Shown here piece by piece: positions 8,444 to 16,956 of a DNA stretch of 64,000 bases. Within the stretch, counting starts at the first letter, position 1; every line of letters begins with the position of its first letter. Location of the stretch: contig NZ_VSJK01000001.1 in assembly GCF_008085915.1 (NCBI RefSeq), positions 186,001 through 250,000 of the forward strand, written 5' to 3'. The notes below the pieces were generated by a model. The model was not told the origin of the DNA. It was given only the letters and a program-made list of their open reading frames with translations, and made no database searches. Origin of the DNA: Oceaniovalibus sp. ACAM 378 (lineage in GTDB: Bacteria; Pseudomonadota; Alphaproteobacteria; Rhodobacterales; Rhodobacteraceae). The position numbers and the translations under genes are program-made.

Positions 8444-9781
8444 ATGAAGCAGCACCGCATGAACCTGACCCGCCGCGATTTCCCTGCCGATTTCCTGTTT
8501 GGTGCAGCGACGTCATCCTATCAGATCGAAGGCCACGCTCAGGGCGGCGCAGGCAAGACCCACTGGGACAATTTCGCGGCCACGCCGGGAAATGTGGTTC
8601 GGGCGGAAAACGGCGACCGGGCCTGCGACCACCTGAACAGGATGGATGAGGATCTGGACCTGCTGAAGGACGGAAACTTCGACGTTTACCGATTTTCCAC
8701 AAGCTGGGCTCGGGTGATGCCCGAAGGGCGCGGCGCGGTGAACGCCGAGGGGCTGGATTTCTATGAACGGCTGGTCGATGGGTTGCTCGAACGCGGATTG
8801 AAACCTGCCGCGACACTGTATCACTGGGAACTGCCCTCACAGCTTGCCGATCTTGGCGGCTGGCGCAATCGCGACATCGCGAATTGGTTTGCCGATTTCA
8901 CCGAAGTCGTCATGTCCCGCATCGGCGACAGGCTGTGGAGCGCTGCGCCGATCAACGAACCCTGGTGCGTCGGCTGGCTGTCGCATTTTCTGGGCCACCA
9001 CGCTCCCGGCATGCGCGATATCCGCGCCACCGCACGCGCCATGCATCACATCCTGTTGGCGCATGGCCGCAGCATTCAGGTGATGCGCGGCCTTGGCATG
9101 AAAAATCTCGGGGCAGTGTTCAACTTTGAATACGTCACTCCCGCGGATGCCACCCCCGAGGCCGCCGAGGCCGCCGCGCTGTATGACGGATATTACAACC
9201 GCTTTTTTCTGTCGGGCGTATTCAACCGCAGCTATCCTGAGAACGTGATGAAGGGGCTCGGACCGCATATGCCAAACGGATGGCAGGATGATTTCGACAC
9301 GATCTCTGAACCGGTCGATTGGGTCGGGTTGAACTATTACACCCGCAAGATCATCGCGCCCGACTCTGGCCCCTGGCCCCACCACCACGAGGTGCCCGGG
9401 CCGCTGCCCAAGACGCAAGTGGGATGGGAGATATTTCCCGACGGGCTGTATGCCTTTTTGAAACGCACCCACGAAGGTTATACCCGTGGGCTGCCGCTCT
9501 ATGTCACGGAAAACGGCATGGCCCACGCCGACCGCTTGGTGGACGGTCAGGTAAACGACGCGGCGCGGATCGAATATCTGAATGAACACATGGCGCGGGT
9601 GAAACGCGCCTGCGACGATGGCATCCCGGTCAAAGGGTATTTCGTCTGGTCACTGATGGACAATTACGAATGGGCGCTGGGATATGACCCCCGGTTCGGG
9701 TTGGTTCACGTCGACTTCGACAGCTTGCAGCGCACCCCGAAAGCATCCTATCACGCGCTGGCCGCCGCACTGGCGCGCTGA
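8444..9781 (+). CDS. bglA: Beta-glucosidase, GH1 family
   Basis: This 445-residue enzyme hydrolyses beta-glucosides or related beta-glycosides to glucose. It has the N-terminal GH1 signature FLFGAATSSYQIEG, acid/base Glu172 in PINEPW and nucleophile Glu355 in YVTENG. Length and absence of a signal peptide fit cytoplasmic bacterial GH1 enzymes. CAGGAGCG lies six bases upstream of the ATG. It is 27 bp after aglR and 13 bp before glk, so all three are probably co-transcribed. A beta-specific enzyme under an alpha-glucoside regulator is worth noting; either inducer breadth is wider or beta-glucosides also enter by this route. The symbol reflects family only. Confidence 0.9.
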   Translation: MKQHRMNLTRRDFPADFLFGAATSSYQIEGHAQGGAGKTHWDNFAATPGNVVRAENGDRACDHLNRMDEDLDLLKDGNFDVYRFSTSWARVMPEGRGAVNAEGLDFYERLVDGLLERGLKPAATLYHWELPSQLADLGGWRNRDIANWFADFTEVVMSRIGDRLWSAAPINEPWCVGWLSHFLGHHAPGMRDIRATARAMHHILLAHGRSIQVMRGLGMKNLGAVFNFEYVTPADATPEAAEAAALYDGYYNRFFLSGVFNRSYPENVMKGLGPHMPNGWQDDFDTISEPVDWVGLNYYTRKIIAPDSGPWPHHHEVPGPLPKTQVGWEIFPDGLYAFLKRTHEGYTRGLPLYVTENGMAHADRLVDGQVNDAARIEYLNEHMARVKRACDDGIPVKGYFVWSLMDNYEWALGYDPRFGLVHVDFDSLQRTPKASYHALAAALAR

Positions 9782-9794
9782 CATCGGAGCCCCC

Positions 9795-10766
9795 ATGACC
9801 GCACTCGCCAACGACACGGTTTCGCTGGTCGCCGATATCGGCGGCACCAATACCCGCGTGGCACTGGCCCGGGGCACCGCGATCCTGCCCGACACGATCC
9901 GCCGTTTTGCCAATGCCGAACGGTCCGGGTTGGGCGCGGTGCTGGACGAATATCTGGCGTCCCATGGCAATGTCGCCTGTGCCGGTGCCTGCGTCGCCGT
10001 GGCCGGGCCGGTGCATGACGGCTGCGCGACATTGACCAATCTGGACTGGACCATCGACCGCGAAACGGTTGCGATGGCGACAAAAGCAAAAACCGTGGCG
10101 ATCCTGAACGATCTGCAGGCGCAGGGCCATGCGCTCGACCATATCGATCCGGGCAATCTGCGCCCTGTCCTGTCGGGTGATCATGGGGGCACGCATGCGG
10201 CGAAACTGGTGATCGGGGTCGGAACGGGGTTCAACGCCGCGCCGGTCTATAACACCGAAACCGGTCGCTATGTGCCCCCGGCCGAAGCGGGCCATGGCAA
10301 TCTGCCGATCCGCAGTGACGATGATTTGCGCCTGTCGCGCTTTGTCGAAGCCACACAGGGGTTCTCCTCGGTCGAGGATGTTTTGTCGGGGCGCGGCTTG
10401 TCACGGATCTATGCTTGGGTGTCGTCCGAAGCGGGTACGCCGCGCGATCTGCCCCCGTCGGCGATCATGGAGGCGCTGGCGTCAAGCTCTGCCCCCCTGG
10501 CACAGGACGCGGCGCGGGCCTTTGTGCGGATGCTCGGGACTGTGACCGGAAATCTGGCGCTGCAATGCCTGCCCTTCGGCGGCATCTATCTGGTCGGGGG
10601 TGTCGCGCGCGCGTTCGCGCCATACTTGGGTCAGTTCGGCTTTGGTGATGCGTTCCGCGACAAGGGGCGGTTCGCCGGGTTCATGGACCAGTTCGCGGTC
10701 TCGGTTGTCGAAGATGACTATGCCGCCCTGACGGGTTGTGCCTGTCATCTTGATGGCCTCACCTGA
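9795..10766 (+). CDS. glk: Glucokinase
   Basis: This 323-residue bacterial glucokinase (Glk family, actin-like ATPase fold) phosphorylates glucose with ATP. The phosphate-1 motif is VADIGGTNTRVALA at residues 12-25. The family sequences HGNLPIRSDDD and GGIYLVGGVA are present, and GTGFNAAPVY marks the sugar/adenosine region. The ATG at 9795 has a GGAG site; upstream in-frame sequence overlaps the GH1 gene and was rejected. Its position after two glucosidase systems gives it a clear job: trapping released glucose as glucose-6-phosphate for glycolysis (probably Entner-Doudoroff) or, through Pgm, glycogen. Confidence 0.92.
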   Translation: MTALANDTVSLVADIGGTNTRVALARGTAILPDTIRRFANAERSGLGAVLDEYLASHGNVACAGACVAVAGPVHDGCATLTNLDWTIDRETVAMATKAKTVAILNDLQAQGHALDHIDPGNLRPVLSGDHGGTHAAKLVIGVGTGFNAAPVYNTETGRYVPPAEAGHGNLPIRSDDDLRLSRFVEATQGFSSVEDVLSGRGLSRIYAWVSSEAGTPRDLPPSAIMEALASSSAPLAQDAARAFVRMLGTVTGNLALQCLPFGGIYLVGGVARAFAPYLGQFGFGDAFRDKGRFAGFMDQFAVSVVEDDYAALTGCACHLDGLT

Positions 10767-10778
10767 CCCAGAGCCCGC

Positions 10779-10810
10779 AATGCCGCGCGCGAAATATCAC
10801 GCGCCGCATT
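10779..10810. terminator. Stem-loop between convergent glk and qor
   Basis: AATGCCGCGCG and CGCGCCGCATT pair at 10 of 11 positions around a 10-nt loop. The 73-bp gap lies between two converging genes, where a two-way terminator would be useful. No T-run follows on either strand, so efficiency is uncertain. Confidence 0.4.
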
Positions 10811-10839
10811 CGCCTGTTACAAATCCTTTGACCTGACGA

Positions 10840-11823
10840 TCACAGGGTAAGAACAGTTGCCCCGGTCGTCTTGCGCCCTTCAAGCGCCCGATGGGCATCG
10901 GCGACCTGTTCCAGCGCAAACCGTTGATCGATGCGCAGGGTCACGTCACCCGACACCACCTTTTCGAACAGTTCTGCGGCCATCTGCTGACAGACCGCGT
11001 GATCGGCGATATGGGTGAACAGCGTCGGGCGGGTGATCTTCAGCGATCCCTTTGGCGCGAGGACGGCCAGATCGAATGGCGGCACCGGCCCCGAGGAATT
11101 GCCAAAAGAAATCATCATCCCCAGTGGTTTCAGGCAATCAAGCGAGCCTGCGAAAGTGTCTTTGCCCACCCCGTCCATCACCACATTCACGCCCTTGCCA
11201 CCCGTGAGCTTTTTCACCTCTTCGACAAAATCGGCCGAGTTATAGTTGATGCAATGGGTCGCGCCATGCTCCAGCGCCAGCGCGCATTTCTCATCGGTGC
11301 CCGCGGTGCCGATCAGGGTGATGCCTTCGCTGCGGGCCCATTGACAGGCGATCAGGCCCACACCCCCCGCCGCCGCATGAAACAACACGGTATCGCCCTT
11401 GGTGATCGGCACGGTGCGGCGGAACAGATACTGCGTTGTCAGCCCTTTCAACATCATCGCCGCGCCCTGTTCGAAGGATACAGCGTCGGGCAACGGGCAA
11501 ACCTGCGCGGCGGGCATCACCCGTGCATCGCAATAGGCACCCGATGGCACCGCGGCATAGGCAGCGCGGTCGCCGGGTTTCAGGTGTGTCACACCCTCTC
11601 CCACCGCCTCGATCACGCCGGCGGCCTCCATGCCCAAAGAGACGGGGAGCGGTTGCTTGTACAGTCCATTGCGCTGGTAAACATCAATGAAGTTTAACCC
11701 GCAGGCGTGATGGCGGATGCGGATCTCTCCCTTGGCGGGGGCTCCGACGGGGCGCTGTTCGATCTCCATCGCTTCGGGTCCACCAAAATCGCGAACGATG
11801 ACGGTGCGGGCGGTGTCGGTCAT
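10840..11823 (-). CDS. qor: NADPH:quinone oxidoreductase, zinc-free MDR family
   Basis: This 327-residue protein is of the medium-chain dehydrogenase/reductase superfamily, quinone oxidoreductase (zeta-crystallin) branch. It has GLNFIDVYQRNGLY near the N-terminus, the catalytic-domain stretch LGMEAAGVIEAVGEGV, and the NADPH-binding AAAGGVGLIACQWA. Structural-zinc cysteines are absent, as expected for Qor. The start has GAGGAG ahead of it. It is the last gene of the long minus-strand run, 10 bp after the FMN oxidoreductase. Nothing in it points to glycogen metabolism; it may be there through shared transcription only. Confidence 0.88.
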   Translation of the reverse strand: MTDTARTVIVRDFGGPEAMEIEQRPVGAPAKGEIRIRHHACGLNFIDVYQRNGLYKQPLPVSLGMEAAGVIEAVGEGVTHLKPGDRAAYAAVPSGAYCDARVMPAAQVCPLPDAVSFEQGAAMMLKGLTTQYLFRRTVPITKGDTVLFHAAAGGVGLIACQWARSEGITLIGTAGTDEKCALALEHGATHCINYNSADFVEEVKKLTGGKGVNVVMDGVGKDTFAGSLDCLKPLGMMISFGNSSGPVPPFDLAVLAPKGSLKITRPTLFTHIADHAVCQQMAAELFEKVVSGDVTLRIDQRFALEQVADAHRALEGRKTTGATVLTL

Positions 11824-11833
11824 TGTATTCTCC

Positions 11834-13453
11834 TCAGACATATTCGCCCATGGGCGAGAAACTTGACGCATCGGCACGGTTCCAGCGCATCAGATAACCG
11901 TGACCGACTTCCTCGCCGCGCAGAAGAAACCCCTCAGGCTTGTAGGGCCAGACGGTATCGCCCGTTACCATCTCACCCGCCGCATCCCGCTGCATGAAAT
12001 GGTGCGGCAAGAATGTGCGCGGGTCCGAAAGCCCGGCCGCCCCGGCCATTTCCACCAGAGCCTTCATCGTGTTGCGGTGAAAATTCTCGACCCGCTTGGC
12101 CTTGTCGGTGACCACCAGCGCGCGCTGGCGCAGGGGATCCTGAGTCGTCACGCCCACGGGGCAGTGATTGGTGTGGCAAACCTGTGCCTGAATGCAACCG
12201 ATCGAAAACATGAACCCGCGCGCCGAATTGGCCCAGTCGGCGCCAAGGGCAAAGGCCCGCGCGATGTCGAACGCATGGATCAACTTGCCGGACGCACCCA
12301 ATTTGATGTCGTCGCGCACACCCGCGCCGCGCAATGTGTTGTGAACAAAGGTCAATCCCTCGGTCAGCGGCATGCCGATGTGGTTGGCAAATTCCAGCGG
12401 TGCGGCGCCGGTTCCGCCCTCTTTGCCATCAACGACGATGAAATCCGGTTTGATCCCGGTTTGCAGCATCGCCTTGACCATGCACATGAATTCGCGCCGG
12501 TGGCCAAGGCACATCTTCAACCCCACCGGTTTGCCCTTTGCCAATTCGCGCAGGTGGGCGATGAATTCGCAAAGCTCGACCGGAGTGGTAAACGCGGAAT
12601 GACCTGCGGGCGAGATACAATCCTGACCGACCCGCACGCCCCGCGCCTCAGCGATCTCCTCGGAGACCTTTTTGCCGGGCAGAATGCCGCCATGCCCCGG
12701 CTTGGCCCCTTGCGACAGTTTAATCTCGATCATCTTGACCTGATCAAGCGCCGCACTCTCGGCGAACTTTTCGGCGTTGAACGATCCGTCCTCACTGCGG
12801 CAGCCGAAATAGCCCGATCCGATTTCCCAGATCAGATCGCCACCACCAGCCTTGTGATAGCGCGAAATTCCACCCTCACCCGTGTCATGGGCGAAATCGC
12901 CCGCCTTGGCACCGCGGTTCAGCGCCGAAATCGCGTTGGCCGAAAGCGAGCCGAACGACATCGCCGATATGTTGTAAAGCGACGCGCTGTAGGGTTGCTT
13001 GCAATCCGGCCCGCCGATCACCACTCGCATGTTGGGGTTGTCGTTGTGAACCGGGTTCACCGAATGGGTCAGCCACTGATACCCCGGGTCATAAATCTTC
13101 TGTTTCGTGCCAAAGGGGCGCGCGGCCTCTTCGCCCTTGGCACGCTGATAGACGATTGAGCGTTCTTCACGCGAAAACGGTTCTTCCTCGTTGTCACCTT
13201 CGATCAGGTACTGGCGGATTTCTGGACGGATGGTTTCAAAGAAGAACCGAATCTGCCCCAGAACCGGATAGTTGCGCAGGACCGAATGGCGCTTTTGCAC
13301 CAGATCGCGGACCCCCGACAGCGCCGCACCGCCAAAAATGATGACGCCGATCCACCACCACGCCGACCACGTCAGCAGGATCACAGAGAGAACGAACAGC
13401 AGGATCGCAAGGGCGAAGGTGGTAAAACGGATCAGATCGCGGGTCCGCAGCAT
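11834..13453 (-). CDS. FMN-binding glutamate-synthase-like membrane protein
   Basis: This 539-residue protein has two N-terminal TM helices (FTTFALAILLFVLSVILL and WWIGVIIFGGAAL) and a glutamate-synthase large-subunit FMN domain. Family signs are GAKAGDFAHDTGEGGIS, KPGHGGILPGKKV, PDFIVVDGKEGGTGAAP, and the cysteine-rich CHTNHCPVGVTTQDP that resembles the cluster-binding region. The amidotransferase and C-terminal structural domains of GltB are missing, so it cannot act as a full glutamate synthase. Stand-alone proteins of this type are widespread but biochemically unclear. AGAGGA precedes the ATG; it lies 16 bp after pgm and 10 bp before qor. Confidence 0.85.
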   Translation of the reverse strand: MLRTRDLIRFTTFALAILLFVLSVILLTWSAWWWIGVIIFGGAALSGVRDLVQKRHSVLRNYPVLGQIRFFFETIRPEIRQYLIEGDNEEEPFSREERSIVYQRAKGEEAARPFGTKQKIYDPGYQWLTHSVNPVHNDNPNMRVVIGGPDCKQPYSASLYNISAMSFGSLSANAISALNRGAKAGDFAHDTGEGGISRYHKAGGGDLIWEIGSGYFGCRSEDGSFNAEKFAESAALDQVKMIEIKLSQGAKPGHGGILPGKKVSEEIAEARGVRVGQDCISPAGHSAFTTPVELCEFIAHLRELAKGKPVGLKMCLGHRREFMCMVKAMLQTGIKPDFIVVDGKEGGTGAAPLEFANHIGMPLTEGLTFVHNTLRGAGVRDDIKLGASGKLIHAFDIARAFALGADWANSARGFMFSIGCIQAQVCHTNHCPVGVTTQDPLRQRALVVTDKAKRVENFHRNTMKALVEMAGAAGLSDPRTFLPHHFMQRDAAGEMVTGDTVWPYKPEGFLLRGEEVGHGYLMRWNRADASSFSPMGEYV

Positions 13454-13469
13454 TTCGTGTCCTCTCAGA

Positions 13470-15101
13470 TCAGGTGCGCACGTCAGGGGCGGTGCGACCG
13501 GTGTTTTCGGCGATTCCCGCCAGGTGATCGGCAATCGAAATCATTTCGGAAAGCGCATGTTGTGTTTCGCTCAAAAAGGTTGACGGATCGTCACTGGCAT
13601 CTTCGATATAGACGCGCAGGGTGGCTCCGACAGTGCCTGTGCCCGACAATCGATATACTATTCGACCTCCGCCATTGAACGACACGCGCAACCCCTGTCC
13701 TTCGCTGCGTGAACCGTCAACCGGATCGTCATAGGCGAATTCATCGGCGGATTCCACCGTGCGTCCCAGGATCTCGGTTCCCGGCAGCTTGGGAAGTTTT
13801 GCGCGCAGGGCCTCGATCATCGCATTCGCGCGGTCGGTATCCACCGCCTCGTAGTCGTGACGGGAATAGAAATTGCGCCCGAATTCGGCCCAGTGGTCCG
13901 TCATCGTCTGCTGCACAGATTTGCCGGTGACGGCGAGGATGTTCAGCCACAAAAGCACAGCCCAAAGCCCATCCTTTTCACGCACATGGTCGCTGCCGGT
14001 GCCTGCGGATTCTTCGCCGCACAGGGAAATCCGCCCGTCGTCCAGAAGGTTGCCAAAGAACTTCCATCCCGTCGGCGTTTCATAACAATCAAGCCCGCGC
14101 TTCTCCGCCACCCGGTCAAGGGCGCGCGAGGTTGGCATCGACCGCGCCACCCCCTTCAACCCGCCCGAGAAGGCCGGTGTCAAATGCGCGTTGGCCGCCA
14201 AGACTGCCAGACTATCGGACGGGCCGACGTAACAGCCGCGGCCGACGATCATGTTGCGGTCGCCGTCGCCGTCGGATGCGGCACCAAGGTCAGGTGCAGA
14301 ACCGGCCATCATCACATCCATCAGGTCTTTCGCCCAGATCGGATTGGGGTCGGGGTGACCGCCGCCGAAATCCGGGCTGGGCACGCCGTTGACCACGCTG
14401 CCTTTCGCGGCGCCAAGAGTTTCTTCAAGGATCGCCGTGGCATAGGGGCCGGTGATTGCATGCATCGCATCAAAGCGCACCGTGAATCCAGCCTTGAACA
14501 TCGCGCGTATCGCATTGAAATCGAAAAGCTTCTCCATCAGCGCGGCATAATCGGCAACGGGATCGACCACCTCGACCTGCATCTCGCCCAGAGTTGACAC
14601 GCCAAGGGTGGAAAGATCGACATCCTGCGCCTCAAGAATGTGATACTCGGTGATCTCCTGCGTGGCCTTGACCATGCGGTCGGTGGCATCCTCGGGGGCG
14701 GGGCCGCCGTTGGGCATGTTGAACTTGACGCCGAAATCTTCGTCCGGGCCGCCGGGGTTATGGCTGGCCGACATGATGATGCCGCCATCGGTTTTTCGCT
14801 GTCTTATCAGATTGCTGGCGGCTGGAGTTGAGAGCAGCGCGCCTTGCCCGACGATCACCTTTGCAGCCCCCGACGCGGCGGCCATACGCAAGATCACCTG
14901 CGCCGCACGGTCATTGAAATACCGCCCGTCACCGCCCAGCACCAGCGTCTTGCCCGACAGTCCGCCAATCGCGTTCCAGATCGACTGGATGAAATTCTCA
15001 AGGTAATGCGGCTCCATGAACACGCGGGTTTTCTTGCGCAGCCCGCTGGTGCCGGGTTTCTGCCCCGGAATCGGAGCGGTTTTCACGGTGGTCGGGGTCA
15101 T
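13470..15101 (-). CDS. pgm: Phosphoglucomutase (alpha-D-glucose specific)
   Basis: This 543-residue enzyme interconverts glucose-1-phosphate and glucose-6-phosphate. It has the phosphoserine loop SASHNPGG (catalytic Ser113), the metal loop ASDGDGDRNM, the sugar-binding CGEESAGTGSDHVREKDG and a C-terminal phosphate-binding domain (LSGTGTVGATLR). The N-terminus PGTSGLRKKTRVF is typical of the eukaryote-like Pgm branch. The start codon lies one base after the malQ stop, so the two are tightly coupled. It links glycogen made from glucose-1-phosphate to central metabolism. Confidence 0.95.
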   Translation of the reverse strand: MTPTTVKTAPIPGQKPGTSGLRKKTRVFMEPHYLENFIQSIWNAIGGLSGKTLVLGGDGRYFNDRAAQVILRMAAASGAAKVIVGQGALLSTPAASNLIRQRKTDGGIIMSASHNPGGPDEDFGVKFNMPNGGPAPEDATDRMVKATQEITEYHILEAQDVDLSTLGVSTLGEMQVEVVDPVADYAALMEKLFDFNAIRAMFKAGFTVRFDAMHAITGPYATAILEETLGAAKGSVVNGVPSPDFGGGHPDPNPIWAKDLMDVMMAGSAPDLGAASDGDGDRNMIVGRGCYVGPSDSLAVLAANAHLTPAFSGGLKGVARSMPTSRALDRVAEKRGLDCYETPTGWKFFGNLLDDGRISLCGEESAGTGSDHVREKDGLWAVLLWLNILAVTGKSVQQTMTDHWAEFGRNFYSRHDYEAVDTDRANAMIEALRAKLPKLPGTEILGRTVESADEFAYDDPVDGSRSEGQGLRVSFNGGGRIVYRLSGTGTVGATLRVYIEDASDDPSTFLSETQHALSEMISIADHLAGIAENTGRTAPDVRT

Positions 15102-15102
15102 A

Positions 15103-16956
15103 TCATTCCCTTTTCTTCATGGTTTCAGCTGCGGCGACAACACCGGTGTGTCGCGCCAGATCGCCAGCGGACACACCCAGACGGCGGCGCCAGTTGGGAT
15201 GATCGTACACGGTTCCGGGCAGGTTTGGTTGTTCGATCAGACCCAAGGCATCCTCGGCCTGAACCGCGACAAGCCGCGATGGGGTTGCGGCAAGGAACCC
15301 GTGCGCATTGTCGCCGGTCGGTCCGCCGACCATCGCGTCAAACGCCGCCACCTCGACCATCCGGAGTGCAATTGCCAAAGCATGTTCCGCACCATCCAGC
15401 GCGCCGGTGTCGCGCCGCCAGTCAATATCGCGACCCACCCGCCATCCCGCATGGGTGGGCAGATCATGGGTGGCGACCGAACTCAGCGCGCGGCGGGGAT
15501 AGGTGCCGGCGGGGCTGAACACCGGCACGGCGGCACTCCAATCCCTCTCGAACATTGCCACCCGACAGCCAAGGATGCCAGACGCTTCAAGATCGGCCTG
15601 CAAGCCCTTGGGAATGTTTCCAAGATCCTCACCTACAATCACCGCGCCAACGCGCGCTGCCTCGATCCGTGCAACCGCCAAAAGCGCTGCCTTGGGCATC
15701 TGGACATAGGCCCCCGGCCCACCGTCCGGCACCCAGAACGCCCGATCAAACCCCAGAATGTGATCGATCCGCAGGACCCGGGCGAAACGCAACTGTGCGC
15801 GCAGAATATCGCCGAGCGCGGCAAATCCGGTCGCTGCCAGATGCAGCGGACGCATCGGCGCGAGGTTCCAGGTCTGTCCACCCCTTGAGAAGGCATCCGG
15901 CGGCGCACCCAGGGAACAGCCCGGTGCGAACAGATCGGGATCGCCCCAAGTCTCGGCCCCATGGGGATGCGTGCCAACCGCAAGGTCAAGATACAGCCCC
16001 AGTGCCATGCCGTCGCAGGCCTTTGCCACCCCAGCCAACTGCTGCTCGGCAAGCCATTGGCACCAGCCGTGAAAGCGCAGCGCGTCGGGGTTAAGATCTG
16101 CAAAATCCTCGACTTCGGGCGTGTCTGGCGAATGAAACCCGGCGGGCCAGTCGGGCCAATAGGCACCAAATTCATCCGACAGCGCCTGATGCAACGCAAA
16201 CCGGCGCAGCGCCTGACCCTCGGTCGCGATCCAACGGTCGATTGCAGGATCGGCACCGGTTGTGGCGTATAATGCCCGCAGCGCGGCGGATTGTGCCGCC
16301 GTGAACGCAGAGTAATCGACGAGATCCGATGGCCCGACCTGCGCGCCCGCTTCGATGTGCAATGTCGAAAACCGCCGCCGACTGGACGGTGCATAGGGGC
16401 TGAAGGCCATGGCATCGCAAGGAAATCCCGCGTGGACCGGGTTGATGCCGACAAAGGCAGCGCCAAGCCCGCCCAGCCCGGCTGCCACCTCGGCCAGATC
16501 ACCATAACTTCCCACGCCGCCGTCTTCGGCGCGACGCAACCCGTAAAGTGGCAGCGTCAGTCCCCAGCATCGCGGCGGTTCGGGCAAGGTTTCTGGCGCG
16601 CAAAGCAACCAGGTGGTGTGGCCTGCGATCTCGAGTTGGTGACGCCCCAACGGCAGCACCGGCAGCGCGCCGCGCCCTTCGGTCTTTGCGCCGTCCTCGG
16701 TCGTCAAGGTCCAGCGATGGGGCAGCACCGGGCCAGCCTGATCTGCGACACAAACCAGCCAATCCGGCAGCACCCGCGCCTCTTCCCGCGCCCTGAGCTG
16801 CTCCAACTCGGCTTGCGCACGGGTCGGATCGAACCCCATGGCGGTGATCAGCGCAGCGCGGGTTTCAGGCGTGGTGTCGTGCCAGATGCCGGTCTGATCC
16901 TGAAATCGCGGCAAAATCCCCAGCCGCCCGGCCAGAACGGTCAACGGGTCGCTCAC
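15103..16956 (-). CDS. malQ: 4-alpha-glucanotransferase (amylomaltase)
   Basis: This 617-residue GH77 disproportionating enzyme transfers glucan segments between short maltodextrins. The GH77 motifs are visible: nucleophile Asp in RVLRIDHILGF, acid Glu in VIVGEDLGNIP and stabilising Asp in VATHDLPTHAG. An N-terminal region of about 130 residues precedes the barrel, as in proteobacterial MalQ. It overlaps glgX by ATGA (translational coupling) and is followed after one base by pgm. It would recycle the short chains left by GlgP and GlgX. Confidence 0.92.
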   Translation of the reverse strand: MSDPLTVLAGRLGILPRFQDQTGIWHDTTPETRAALITAMGFDPTRAQAELEQLRAREEARVLPDWLVCVADQAGPVLPHRWTLTTEDGAKTEGRGALPVLPLGRHQLEIAGHTTWLLCAPETLPEPPRCWGLTLPLYGLRRAEDGGVGSYGDLAEVAAGLGGLGAAFVGINPVHAGFPCDAMAFSPYAPSSRRRFSTLHIEAGAQVGPSDLVDYSAFTAAQSAALRALYATTGADPAIDRWIATEGQALRRFALHQALSDEFGAYWPDWPAGFHSPDTPEVEDFADLNPDALRFHGWCQWLAEQQLAGVAKACDGMALGLYLDLAVGTHPHGAETWGDPDLFAPGCSLGAPPDAFSRGGQTWNLAPMRPLHLAATGFAALGDILRAQLRFARVLRIDHILGFDRAFWVPDGGPGAYVQMPKAALLAVARIEAARVGAVIVGEDLGNIPKGLQADLEASGILGCRVAMFERDWSAAVPVFSPAGTYPRRALSSVATHDLPTHAGWRVGRDIDWRRDTGALDGAEHALAIALRMVEVAAFDAMVGGPTGDNAHGFLAATPSRLVAVQAEDALGLIEQPNLPGTVYDHPNWRRRLGVSAGDLARHTGVVAAAETMKKRE

